Source: Cytophagales bacterium
GTDB taxonomy: Bacteria > Bacteroidota > Bacteroidia > Cytophagales > Microscillaceae
Direction of reading: 5' to 3'
Assembly (NCBI GenBank): GCA_013298075.1
Contig: JAAFJG010000010.1
Coordinates: forward strand, 39,550 to 103,549
Length of the DNA: 64,000 nt
In this document: piece after piece, positions 33,828 to 42,099 of the stretch
How positions within the stretch are numbered: position 1 is the first letter of the stretch
Layout of the letters: each line of letters opens with the position of its first letter
Translations under genes and position numbers: made by a program
Notes under the pieces: model-generated
The model's database searches: none
The model's input: the letters and a program-made list of their open reading frames with translations, nothing else
What the model was told of the DNA's origin: nothing

Positions 33828-33910
33828 TCCCTCACCTTTGGAGAGGGCTGGGGAGGGGCATAATTTTTGCTCAAAAAAGCCCCACCCTAACCCTCCCCAG
33901 CGGTGAGGGA
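33828..33910. repeat. GC-rich imperfect inverted repeat
   Basis: Two 32-bp arms, 33828-33859 and 33879-33910, both containing CCCTCACC and GGGGAGGG-type runs, pair with about 26 of 32 matches around an AT-rich centre. Its GC content is far above the surroundings. The CCCTCACC...GAGAGGG...GGGG style is a widespread intergenic repeat in distant bacteria. It may also terminate era. Confidence 0.75.
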
Positions 33911-33990
33911 ACATACAAAACAAGTTTTTTAAGTGAGTAAATTATTTTTTAAATACTCTCTCAAAACATTTTAAATCTTAGCATAAAAAA

Positions 33991-34971
33991 ATGGAAGAAA
34001 AAGAAATTCGAATAGATTATCACCGAAAAATAAAAAGGGTTTTAAGAGAAGTTGGAAAAATTGTAGTCGGACAAGAATATATGATTAATAGATTGTTGAT
34101 TGGACTTTTTACCAACGGACACATTTTATTAGAAGGCGTTCCGGGTTTGGCTAAAACTTTGACTGTCAATAGTTTAGCAAAAGCCATTGACCTAAAATTT
34201 CAACGCGTACAGTTTACTCCCGATTTATTGCCCGCTGATTTGGTTGGTACAATGATTTATAACCAAAAAGAAAGTGATTTTCAGGTAAAAAAAGGACCTA
34301 TTTTCGCTAATTTGATTTTGGCTGATGAAGTCAATCGCTCTCCTGCGAAGGTGCAATCCGCGCTGCTCGAATGTATGCAAGAAAAACAAGTTACGATTGG
34401 AGATACTACTTATGAATTGGATAGACCTTTTTTGGTATTAGCTACCCAAAATCCTGTCGAACACGAAGGAACTTATCCCTTGCCCGAAGCACAAGTGGAT
34501 AGATTTATGATGAAAATTTTTGTCAATTATTTGTCCAAAGAATTGGAATTACAAGTAATGAGAAGAATGTCAAATCTAAATTTTAGGTCAGAAATACGTC
34601 CTGTGATGACAAAAGCAGATATTTTTGGAATTAAAAATGAAATCAATAAAGTAACCATTTCTGAATCTTTAGAAAAATATATCATTGAATTGGTTTTTTC
34701 GACTCGAAATCCATTGGATTATGGACTGAAAAACGAAGCACAATATATTCAATATGGCGTTTCTACGCGTGCTTGTATCGATTTGAATTTGGGTGCAAAA
34801 GCATTGGCTTTTTTAGATGAACGCAATTATGTATTGCCTGAAGACATCAAAGAAGTTACAAAAGATGTGTTTAATCATCGATTGATTTTGAATTATGAAG
34901 CCGAAGCCGAAGGCGTAAATACCTTGGAATTGATTGAAAATATTTTGAAAAATGTACCAATTAGTCAATAA
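33991..34971 (+). CDS. MoxR family AAA+ ATPase
   Basis: 326 residues. Walker A is LLEGVPGLAKT at ~47-56, Walker B LILADEVNRSP, sensor LVLATQNPVEHEGTYPLPEAQ, and the C-terminal lid contains YGVSTRACIDL. MoxR ATPases act as chaperones that mature metal or complex enzymes and typically stand with DUF58 and VWA-domain genes. Here instead an esterase follows after 1 bp of spacer, then bshB1; a VWA-FHA protein is found at 39315, 4.3 kb away. The gene is complete. Confidence 0.95.
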   Translation: MEEKEIRIDYHRKIKRVLREVGKIVVGQEYMINRLLIGLFTNGHILLEGVPGLAKTLTVNSLAKAIDLKFQRVQFTPDLLPADLVGTMIYNQKESDFQVKKGPIFANLILADEVNRSPAKVQSALLECMQEKQVTIGDTTYELDRPFLVLATQNPVEHEGTYPLPEAQVDRFMMKIFVNYLSKELELQVMRRMSNLNFRSEIRPVMTKADIFGIKNEINKVTISESLEKYIIELVFSTRNPLDYGLKNEAQYIQYGVSTRACIDLNLGAKALAFLDERNYVLPEDIKEVTKDVFNHRLILNYEAEAEGVNTLELIENILKNVPISQ

Positions 34972-34972
34972 A

Positions 34973-35872
34973 ATGAAACTAAAATTATTTATTTTTGCGT
35001 GTATTTATTGTTTGAATACGTTTATTTTTGCACAACTTCCTAACGTAATCAGTGGAAGAATAGAAAGACACGAAAATTTTAAATCACAATATGTGCAGGC
35101 GAGAAATATCGATGTTTGGTTGCCACATAATTATAACGCACAAAAAAAATATGCCGTTTTGTATATGCACGACGGACAAATGTTGTTTGATAGCACCATT
35201 ACTTGGAACAAACAAGAATGGCAAGTTGATGAAAATATTACCAAATTAGCACAAAAAAATCTTGTCAAAGAATGTATTATTGTCGGGATTTGGAATGTAG
35301 GAGATTTGAGACGTTCAGAATATTTTCCTAAAAAAGCATTTGATTTTTTGTCTGATACACTTCAAAAAATGATGTTGGAAAAATATTTAGATAAAAAAGT
35401 AAAATCTGATGACTATTTATTGTTTTTAACCAAAGAAGTAAAACCATTTATTGATACAAAATATAGCACATTGAAAGATAGAAAAAATACGTTGATAGCA
35501 GGTTCGAGTATGGGCGGTTTGATTTCTATGTATGCGATTTGCGAATATCCTGATATTTTTGGTGGAGCGGCTTGTTTATCTACGCATTGGATTGGGAGTT
35601 TTGAAGACAATGATTTATTTCCACCTATTTATTTGAAATATTTAGAAAAATATTTGCCTTCACCCAAAAAAACAAAAATTTATTTTGATTGTGGTAATCA
35701 AACTTTGGATAAATTTTATCCTCGTCATCAAAAAAAAGTGGACGAATTGATGATAAAAAAAGGTTTTAAAGCACCCAATTTTATGACCAAAACATTTGAA
35801 GGAGAATCACATTCTGAAAAATCTTGGTCGAAAAGATTAGATATTCCAATGTTATTTTTATTAAAAAAGTAA
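34973..35872 (+). CDS. Secreted esterase (EsteraseD/enterochelin-esterase-like)
   Basis: 299 residues from the ATG at 34973, one base after the MoxR stop codon; the frame also opens upstream at 34952 but would overlap moxR. A signal peptide (ending TFIFAQ) leads to an alpha/beta hydrolase fold with DVWLPHNYNAQKKYAVLYMHDG, the nucleophile in GSSMGGLISMYA, and a likely catalytic His in EGESHSEKSW. Related enzymes cut carboxylic or carbohydrate esters. It sits between a MoxR ATPase and bshB1 on the same strand, probably one transcript. No reason to suspect loss of activity. Confidence 0.85.
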   Translation: MKLKLFIFACIYCLNTFIFAQLPNVISGRIERHENFKSQYVQARNIDVWLPHNYNAQKKYAVLYMHDGQMLFDSTITWNKQEWQVDENITKLAQKNLVKECIIVGIWNVGDLRRSEYFPKKAFDFLSDTLQKMMLEKYLDKKVKSDDYLLFLTKEVKPFIDTKYSTLKDRKNTLIAGSSMGGLISMYAICEYPDIFGGAACLSTHWIGSFEDNDLFPPIYLKYLEKYLPSPKKTKIYFDCGNQTLDKFYPRHQKKVDELMIKKGFKAPNFMTKTFEGESHSEKSWSKRLDIPMLFLLKK

Positions 35873-35907
35873 AAATAAATTCCCCAAAAAAAAAGAAAAA
35901 ATTGTAT

Positions 35908-36630
35908 ATGAAATTAGATATTTTAGTATTTGCAGCCCATCCCGATGATGCCGAGTTGACTTGTAGTGGAACAATTTTACATCACATTGATTTAGGTTAT
36001 AAAGTTGGCATTGTTGATTTGACAAAAGGCGAATTAGGAAGTCGTGGAACAGCCGAAACCAGAGCCGAAGAAAGCGTACAAGCGTCAAAAATAATGGGCA
36101 TTCACCACAGAGAAAATTTAGGTTTGCCTGATGGATTTTTGCAAAATATCCCCGAATATCAGCTCAAATTAGTAGAAAAAATTAGAGAATTTCGTCCTAA
36201 AATTGTCTTCGCCAACGCAATACAAGACAGACACACAGACCATGCAAAAGGCTCAATATTAGCCAAAGAAGCAAGTTTTTTAGCAGGTTTAAAAAAAATT
36301 GAAACCTATCAAAATGGCGTTTTGCAAGAGGCTTTCAGACCCGAAGCAGTTTATCATTATATTCAAGATATGCACCTAAAACCTGATTTTGTGGTTGATA
36401 TTTCTGCCTATTGGCACAAAAAAGTAGAGGCAATCAAAGCATTTAAAACGCAATTTTTTGTAGGTGAAATAGATGATAATCAACCTGTTACGTCTATTTC
36501 TACGCCACAATTTATGCACTTTTTAGAAGGCAGAGCCAGAGAAATGGGGCGAATGATTGGAGTAGAATTTGGAGAAGGTTTTAATACAAACAGACCTTTG
36601 GGTGTCGAAAATGTGTTGTTATTGAAATAA
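35908..36630 (+). CDS. bshB1: Bacillithiol biosynthesis deacetylase BshB1
   Basis: 240 residues from ATG 35908; the open frame reaches back to 35824 but that would overlap the esterase. The PIG-L/LmbE zinc motif AAHPDDAEL (11-14 HPDD), GELGSRGTAETRAEE and the third ligand region DRHTDHAKG are present. BshB1 removes the acetyl group from N-acetylglucosaminyl-malate, the second step of bacillithiol synthesis; BshA and BshC genes are not in this window. It lies 35 bp after the esterase gene and is probably co-transcribed with it. Signature and length match Bacteroidota BshB1. Confidence 0.92.
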   Translation: MKLDILVFAAHPDDAELTCSGTILHHIDLGYKVGIVDLTKGELGSRGTAETRAEESVQASKIMGIHHRENLGLPDGFLQNIPEYQLKLVEKIREFRPKIVFANAIQDRHTDHAKGSILAKEASFLAGLKKIETYQNGVLQEAFRPEAVYHYIQDMHLKPDFVVDISAYWHKKVEAIKAFKTQFFVGEIDDNQPVTSISTPQFMHFLEGRAREMGRMIGVEFGEGFNTNRPLGVENVLLLK

Positions 36631-36759
36631 TTTTTTCTATTTTATCCATAAGTTTGTACTCTGAATAAAATTTATATTTTGGTGAGTTATTATTTATTGG
36701 AAATGATGCCTTTCAATATTAGCACAAAATTGCCAACAAAGTAAGAGTTAATATTCCTA

Positions 36760-37272
36760 TTAAAAATAGCAATTTTTTATTGTTGGGTTTGGCATTAATG
36801 GTCTTATCATTAGTTTTTTGCCATTGAAGCTAAATCGTAGATCGATTAACATGTCCATTTTTAAACCAATATCTCTTTTATAAATTTCTTGTTTTGAAAC
36901 AAAATATAGTTTTACTTCTTTATAGTCAATATCAAGAATTTCTTTAAATCTTATTTTTATAAAATTGTATAAAGTTGTTTCAAATTTTTCTTTCATATTA
37001 TCTAAATCAAAACCTGCTCCAATTTTAATTTTCTTTAATTCTACTAATGTTAATCCGTATCCGCCATCAATACACTTTCTTATGATTAAACAATCGAGAG
37101 ATGCTGGTGTATCGTTTTCTAATTTCTGTGCGTTATAAAATTTATCAACTTTAATAATAACATACGACTCAGCAGGAATAGAATTATCAAAAGTTACACA
37201 AATTTCATTTTCGCAACAAGTATCCTCCACAAACTCACTAAGTATTTTATGGTTTTTAATTTTATCTATCAT
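36760..37272 (-). CDS. Small PD-(D/E)XK-like protein overlapping an ATPase gene
   Basis: 170 residues with no signal peptide. The core reads ASLDCLIIRK...GYGLTLVELKKIK: Asp60 at the end of a strand, then Glu78-x-Lys80 in a second strand, spaced like the catalytic D...ExK of PD-(D/E)XK nucleases. The remaining half is helical. No known family name is recognised. Its start overlaps the end of the ATPase gene by 11 bp, so the two are translationally linked, as in ATPase-nuclease defence systems. If the nuclease reading is right, it is the effector; an alternative is a structural or substrate-binding partner. Confidence 0.65.
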   Translation of the reverse strand: MIDKIKNHKILSEFVEDTCCENEICVTFDNSIPAESYVIIKVDKFYNAQKLENDTPASLDCLIIRKCIDGGYGLTLVELKKIKIGAGFDLDNMKEKFETTLYNFIKIRFKEILDIDYKEVKLYFVSKQEIYKRDIGLKMDMLIDLRFSFNGKKLMIRPLMPNPTIKNCYF

Positions 37273-38716
37273 TTTGGTTCTCTAAGTAGTTTAATCGTTC
37301 ATAATAAAGTTTTTCAGAAGTTTCTTGGAAGTTATCATCATTAATGCCGTCTTCTGTTACTTTCATTTCTGCGTTAATAGTTGTTCCATCATTATTTCTA
37401 ACAAGGTGATAAACCATAATTTTATTATGGTCAATTTCATTTTTGATTAAAAGATTATTCAACTTGTTGAACATATAATTACTGTGTGAAGTAATAAATA
37501 TTTTCAAGTTTAATAAAGATAGTTTTGCAAATATTTCAATGAGTTTCACTTGCACTTCTGGATGAAGATGTGCTTCTGGTTCTTCAATGAAAAGTATATC
37601 ATAGCCTTTTTCCTTTTTACGTCTATTACCTGAGTCATAAAAAGATTCAGGTAAAAAAAACTCTCTTCTTTTTATTGAGGCATATTTATTATTTAGAATA
37701 TGCTTAAAATAAAGAACTAATGGTGAAAGTTCTGCAACCATAGAAGAAGCCTCTGAAAGATTTAGTTCTAACTCGATACCTTTAGGCTTATAGTGAATTC
37801 TTCTTGTCTTATCATCGTATTCGACCTCTCCACGAAGAATATCATTTTGCAATAACTTTATTATTTCCTCATATTCTCCGTTGATATGTTTTTTATCAAC
37901 AGTAGATAAATCTATAAAATAATCCGCCAAAGGTTCGGACAACGATGGAAGTTCTATGCTCTTACTCTGCATAAAAAATCTATTTTGAGTGAGTTCTGCA
38001 ATTATTGGAGTAAAAGCATTAAGTGCCTGATAAAGCCCTGAACGACTTGCTGGCAAATAGTAAATATCACGAATATTAAAGTCTAACTGTCGCAAAATTT
38101 GATTAACTTTTCCAAATGTATATCTTATAAACTCTCTTGTAAATTCATCTTCTGTAGGTGATCCAAATTCTTTTTTACCATTAATATAAAAGGAGAATTT
38201 TGTTGATTTAGTATTTTTATGAATTATTTGAACCTCTTTGAGTTCGTCCTCAAATTTTAAATCCAATATACCTTCCTCATTAGAGAATATTGTAAGTTTT
38301 TCGTGATTAGATATTGTAACAATAATTTCATAATTTTTATTTGAATATCTATTTTTAAGATTTTTTAGAGAGGAGAATGTATTTAACAATGAATTCTGAA
38401 ATCCTTTTAAAATAATTTCTTTAAGTTCTCCCTCAACTAATTTTAGAAAATCTTTAGTACAATTAATCGACTTATCAACTTTAATATTTTTTATATTGGT
38501 TTTAATAAATTTTTCAAAAGAATTTTCTTGTGGCTCATCAAAATAAATATACTTATTGTTTATTACCTTATTTTTTATATTTTTTAAAAGACAATAAATG
38601 CAATAAGTTGCATACGATTTACCAATTGCATTTTCTCCATAAATAAGGTGTAAATCCTTATTTAAGTCAAATTTCAAGTTATCAATTGGTCCAAAATTTT
38701 TTATTTCAATTTCCAT
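37262..38716 (-). CDS. ABC/OLD-like AAA ATPase, first gene of a two-gene defence candidate
   Basis: 484 residues starting MEIEIKNFGPIDNLKFDLNK, then LIYGENAIGKS (Walker A at 27-34). The signature-like LSEASSMVAELSPL (~325) and Walker B ILFIEEPEAHLHPE (~375), followed by IFITSHSNYMFNKLN (switch His), show a complete RecF/OLD-type ABC head. No TOPRIM domain follows, unlike true OLD nucleases, so the nuclease activity may be supplied by the overlapping downstream gene. The -7 promoter is 76 bp upstream, and the flanks hold repeats. Probably DNA-bound or RNA-sensing; target unknown. Confidence 0.85.
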   Translation of the reverse strand: MEIEIKNFGPIDNLKFDLNKDLHLIYGENAIGKSYATYCIYCLLKNIKNKVINNKYIYFDEPQENSFEKFIKTNIKNIKVDKSINCTKDFLKLVEGELKEIILKGFQNSLLNTFSSLKNLKNRYSNKNYEIIVTISNHEKLTIFSNEEGILDLKFEDELKEVQIIHKNTKSTKFSFYINGKKEFGSPTEDEFTREFIRYTFGKVNQILRQLDFNIRDIYYLPASRSGLYQALNAFTPIIAELTQNRFFMQSKSIELPSLSEPLADYFIDLSTVDKKHINGEYEEIIKLLQNDILRGEVEYDDKTRRIHYKPKGIELELNLSEASSMVAELSPLVLYFKHILNNKYASIKRREFFLPESFYDSGNRRKKEKGYDILFIEEPEAHLHPEVQVKLIEIFAKLSLLNLKIFITSHSNYMFNKLNNLLIKNEIDHNKIMVYHLVRNNDGTTINAEMKVTEDGINDDNFQETSEKLYYERLNYLENQNDR

Positions 38717-38791
38717 TTTATTCTGTGTTTGTTGTTGCTATTACTATAATATTACTTTATTTAACTTCAAAATAGCATTTAAAATTCTTTG

Positions 38792-38799
38792 CAAATATA
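38792..38799 (-). promoter_or_regulatory. -7 promoter element of the ATPase-nuclease pair
   Basis: The minus strand reads TATATTTG, 76 bp upstream of the ATPase start; a second match (38820-38827) lies 20 bp further out. Confidence 0.5.
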
Positions 38800-38931
38800 A
38801 TTGTTATTTATTAGTTTTGCAAATATATCTTACAAATTTTTATATATATAAAATATTGATAATCAACTATTTATTTTATAAATCTGCCTATTATTTTTAA
38901 TGATAATATTCATTTAAAAAAAATAGAAACG

Positions 38932-39158
38932 AAAAATCAATATGAGTGACATTTTGAATTTAAAATAAAAAGGCTATTTAAAGATGATTAAGGCATTTTT
39001 CAATACTTTTAAATTTTAGTATCTGGTTAAATGAATAAAAAATACTTACGGGAATTTGTCGTATCTATTTTTAATTAATGTTTTAAATACAAAAAAATCT
39101 TTTATACTAAATTTAAGCCTTTATAGCCTTTACAACTATGTCACCCATATTGAAAAAT
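38932..39158. repeat. Candidate 227-bp element with inverted ends
   Basis: The ends pair as TCAATATGAGTGACAT (left) with the reverse complement of ATGTCACCCATATTGA (right), one mismatch in 16. No coding frame in between. It occupies the spacer between the ATPase-nuclease pair and the VWA-FHA gene. No second copy seen in this window. Confidence 0.5.
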
Positions 39159-39271
39159 TGATTAAATCAATTTTCTTCCATAATTTTTGAGTAGATAGAT
39201 AAATCTCTTCGTCCAAAAATAGTAAGATAAGGATTTGATAAAAAAATATTTATATTTACAAAAAATTTATC

Positions 39272-39279
39272 TACCTTTG
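39272..39279 (+). promoter_or_regulatory. -7 promoter element of the VWA-FHA gene
   Basis: TACCTTTG, a TAnnTTTG match 35 bp before the ATG at 39315. Confidence 0.5.
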
Positions 39280-39314
39280 CAAAAAAAATAAATACTAAAA
39301 TTATATCAAATAAA

Positions 39315-40928
39315 ATGGAAAAAATAAAATATCTTCTTACAATTATTATTTTTTTTCTTGCTTATTCAGTAATAGCACAGCAAAAAGACGAAAAAAAAGA
39401 GCAAGATTTTAGAATTGTAAAAACGGACACTGCGGGCTATCCACTTATCAAAACAAGCGTGGAAATGGTCAGTAAAATTCAACCTATCAAAGGTGATTTT
39501 GTTATCCAAGACGAAACAGGCAATAAAGTAAACATTATTACTTTCGAAAAAAAAGGCGAAGAAGGAAAAACTGCGACAGCCAGCCGATTAATTTATTTTT
39601 TGTTAGATGCGTCTGCTTACACGAGTGGAACGCCCATCACAACCATCAAAAATTCGGTCAAAGAATCGTTTAGTGGCGGATTGAACAAAGAAAGTGATTT
39701 GATAAACGTCGGATATTTTGGACACGATAATCTTATCAAAAATTTAGAACGAGATTTTGGCTCTAATTACGGAAATTTTGAATCTGATATAAATAGTATT
39801 ACTGCTTCAGGAGACACGACAGGAAAATTACCCGATGCCAATAAAGCCATTTATGATGCGATTGATTATTTTAGAAAAAGTGATAAAACAGGACAGAAAA
39901 TTTTAATCATTATTTCGGGAGCAATGAGTAAAGGCAGAACGGCTTATAGTCGTGATAATGTTATTGACAGGGCAAAAAAAGTAGGCGTAAATATTTATAC
40001 TATCAACTATAAAATTGATAAATTTGAAGATAAATTTTTTCCTGATGATTTAAGTATTATGAGCAATAAAACTGATGCAGAATTTAAAAATGTAACAGAA
40101 TCAACAGAAATAAAAAATGCACTCGATGAATTTTTGAAATCTGGTCGTTCGAGTACGCCAGCAGAAGAAGGAACTTTGCGTTATGAAATTAGTTTTGAAG
40201 TACCCAATGTAAAAGATGGTGCAGAACATTCTTTTAAACTTACTTATAAAGGTCAAGAATTGAACGGATATTTTACGGCACCGGGCGAGAAAGGAAATAG
40301 CGGAATTTTTGGAATTTTGAATGGTTATGGATTTATTATTATTATTATCATTGGTTTATTGTTAGGAGGCGTTGCTTATTGGCAATATAATGAAAATCGA
40401 TTACGAAAATTGGAGGAGGAAGAAATTGCTGCCCAAGAACAAATTGACAGAGAACAAGACGAAAAAAGACGAGAAAAAGAACATCAAAATCGTTTACAAA
40501 GTATTCAAGAGCAAAATATTCGTTTGCAAGAACAATTAAAAATGAAAGAACAAGAATTAGCTCGAAAAATCGACGAAGTTCCAACCGTTATTCCTTCTTC
40601 TAAAATTGACCCGAAAAAAACAATGATTGGTGGTGGTGGTGGTGCGCCCGTATTGCAGGTAGTGGCAGGAGCGTTTAGTAAAAATTATAGATTGAATAAA
40701 CCAACGATGACTATTGGGCGTGCAGCCAACAATGATATTATTATTCCTGAACAAACGGTTTCTTCGCATCACGCAACTTTGACGATTGAAAATGGGAATT
40801 TTTTCATTTCTGATATGAATAGCACTAATGGAACTTTTGTGAATGGCACTCGAATCGATAAAAAAATGCTCAAAGGTGGAGATTTATTGAAATTGGGAGG
40901 AGCAAGTTGTAAGTTTGAAATTGTATAA
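39315..40928 (+). CDS. VWA-TM-FHA domain protein
   Basis: 537 residues. A signal peptide (ending VIAQQKD) leads to an exported von Willebrand A-type domain (~85-275: LIYFLLDASAYTSGT with most of the MIDAS, QKILIIISGAMSKG, VNIYTINYKI). A membrane helix follows at ~335-355 (FIIIIIIGLLLGG), then a charged coiled coil (~365-420) and a C-terminal FHA domain (~440-537) with IGRAANNDIII, SSHHATLTI and NSTNGTFVNG. FHA domains bind phosphothreonine, so this protein could carry an outside signal across the membrane to a Ser/Thr-kinase pathway. A strong terminator follows the stop. No kinase gene lies nearby. Confidence 0.85.
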   Translation: MEKIKYLLTIIIFFLAYSVIAQQKDEKKEQDFRIVKTDTAGYPLIKTSVEMVSKIQPIKGDFVIQDETGNKVNIITFEKKGEEGKTATASRLIYFLLDASAYTSGTPITTIKNSVKESFSGGLNKESDLINVGYFGHDNLIKNLERDFGSNYGNFESDINSITASGDTTGKLPDANKAIYDAIDYFRKSDKTGQKILIIISGAMSKGRTAYSRDNVIDRAKKVGVNIYTINYKIDKFEDKFFPDDLSIMSNKTDAEFKNVTESTEIKNALDEFLKSGRSSTPAEEGTLRYEISFEVPNVKDGAEHSFKLTYKGQELNGYFTAPGEKGNSGIFGILNGYGFIIIIIIGLLLGGVAYWQYNENRLRKLEEEEIAAQEQIDREQDEKRREKEHQNRLQSIQEQNIRLQEQLKMKEQELARKIDEVPTVIPSSKIDPKKTMIGGGGGAPVLQVVAGAFSKNYRLNKPTMTIGRAANNDIIIPEQTVSSHHATLTIENGNFFISDMNSTNGTFVNGTRIDKKMLKGGDLLKLGGASCKFEIV

Positions 40929-40953
40929 AAAGTAAAAATATTTGTATAATAAT

Positions 40954-40991
40954 AAAAATGGCTTTGCATTTCATTATGCAAAGCCATTTTT
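40954..40991. terminator. Bidirectional Rho-independent terminator
   Basis: A perfect 16-bp stem (AAAAATGGCTTTGCAT / its complement), 6-nt loop and flanking A and T runs, between the convergent VWA-FHA and sterol-desaturase genes. Confidence 0.9.
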
Positions 40992-40993
40992 AT

Positions 40994-41845
40994 TTATATT
41001 TTTAAATCTTGTTCTTTGGTTGTGCCTACAGGCGGTCTGTATGGCTGAAAAGGAATTTTGAGTAAATTTAAAATATTTTCATTTTCTGCAGTATCTAAAT
41101 GCGTATCCACGCCATAAACGATATTTTTTGTATCATTCACTGTCATAAATGTACCAAATAATCTATCCCAAACCGCAAAAATATTTCCATAATTGCTATC
41201 GCTATAAGGTTGCACATAATGATGATGAACTTTGTGCATATCAGGAGAAACAATTATCCAACTCAATAAAGTATCAATTTTTTTGGGTAAATGAATATTG
41301 GCGTGATTGAATTGTGAAAGCGTAGCAGAAAGCGTTTGATAACACATAAATACCCAAATAGGTGAGCCTGTAATTATCACCGCCAAAAACGTAAATATAA
41401 ATCTAAAAACACTTTCGCCCGGATGATGTCTATTCGCAGTCGTAACATCTACATTTGTATCGGTGTGATGAATGAGATGAAAAACCCACATAATTCTGAT
41501 TTTATGCTCCAAAAAATGTATCAAATACGCCCCAATCAAATCTAATAATAACAAACCAACCACCAACATCAACCAAGAAGGCATATTGAATAAATGCAAA
41601 AGTCCAAAATGATTGTTTTTAGACCAATCACACGTTAAAACAATTATCCAAGCAAAACAAAAATTGACGAGAATAGTCGTAAAAGTAAAAAATAAATTAA
41701 GTCCCGCATGAGAAACACGATTTTTTTTCGCTTGAAATATAGGAATAATTCCTTCTATTATCCAAAAAAACATTAAACCACTTACCAAAATAATGGTGCG
41801 ATATATACTTGGTATATTTTCAAAAAAATTGATAATAAATTCCAT
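40994..41845 (-). CDS. Sterol desaturase/fatty acid hydroxylase family protein
   Basis: 283 residues, about five membrane helices. The di-iron histidine boxes HFLEHKIR, HLIHHTDTN, NRHHPGE and HKVHHHYVQPYSD are all present in the usual order. Family members hydroxylate or desaturate lipids at the membrane with O2. Substrate unknown in Bacteroidota. It converges with the VWA-FHA gene, separated by a shared terminator. A complete family A repeat lies upstream. Confidence 0.9.
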   Translation of the reverse strand: MEFIINFFENIPSIYRTIILVSGLMFFWIIEGIIPIFQAKKNRVSHAGLNLFFTFTTILVNFCFAWIIVLTCDWSKNNHFGLLHLFNMPSWLMLVVGLLLLDLIGAYLIHFLEHKIRIMWVFHLIHHTDTNVDVTTANRHHPGESVFRFIFTFLAVIITGSPIWVFMCYQTLSATLSQFNHANIHLPKKIDTLLSWIIVSPDMHKVHHHYVQPYSDSNYGNIFAVWDRLFGTFMTVNDTKNIVYGVDTHLDTAENENILNLLKIPFQPYRPPVGTTKEQDLKI

Positions 41846-41880
41846 ACACTTGTTTTTTTTATTTTATTTTGACTAGAAAA

Positions 41881-42098
41881 TTAGGTTCCTGAGAAATTAT
41901 TGTAGATATAATTTTATTGTGTTGTAGATGCCATTTATTTTGAAAATATAGAAAAATATCAACTTAAAAAACGAAGAGATTTTGGCTAAAGCCAACAGTT
42001 GGATTTTTTATTATCCTCCAGATAAATCTGGAGGCAATTCAAAAAATACATCTCAAGAAAAAAAATTATTTTCCGCACAAATTTCCTAAAAACCAAAA
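41881..42098 (-). repeat. Family A repeat, complete copy 6
   Basis: 218 bp with inverted ends TTAGGTTCCTGAGAAATT and AATTTCCTAAAAACCAAA, TTTTGGCTAAAGCC, and the perfect hairpin CCTCCAGATAAATCTGGAGG. Its right end stops 2 bp from the lepB stop codon (42100). Confidence 0.85.
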
Positions 42099-42099
42099 A

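Noticed and set aside
41881..42098. Integron attC-like site at the hairpin repeat
   Set aside because: No integrase or cassette array; the hairpin recurs within a MITE-like element.
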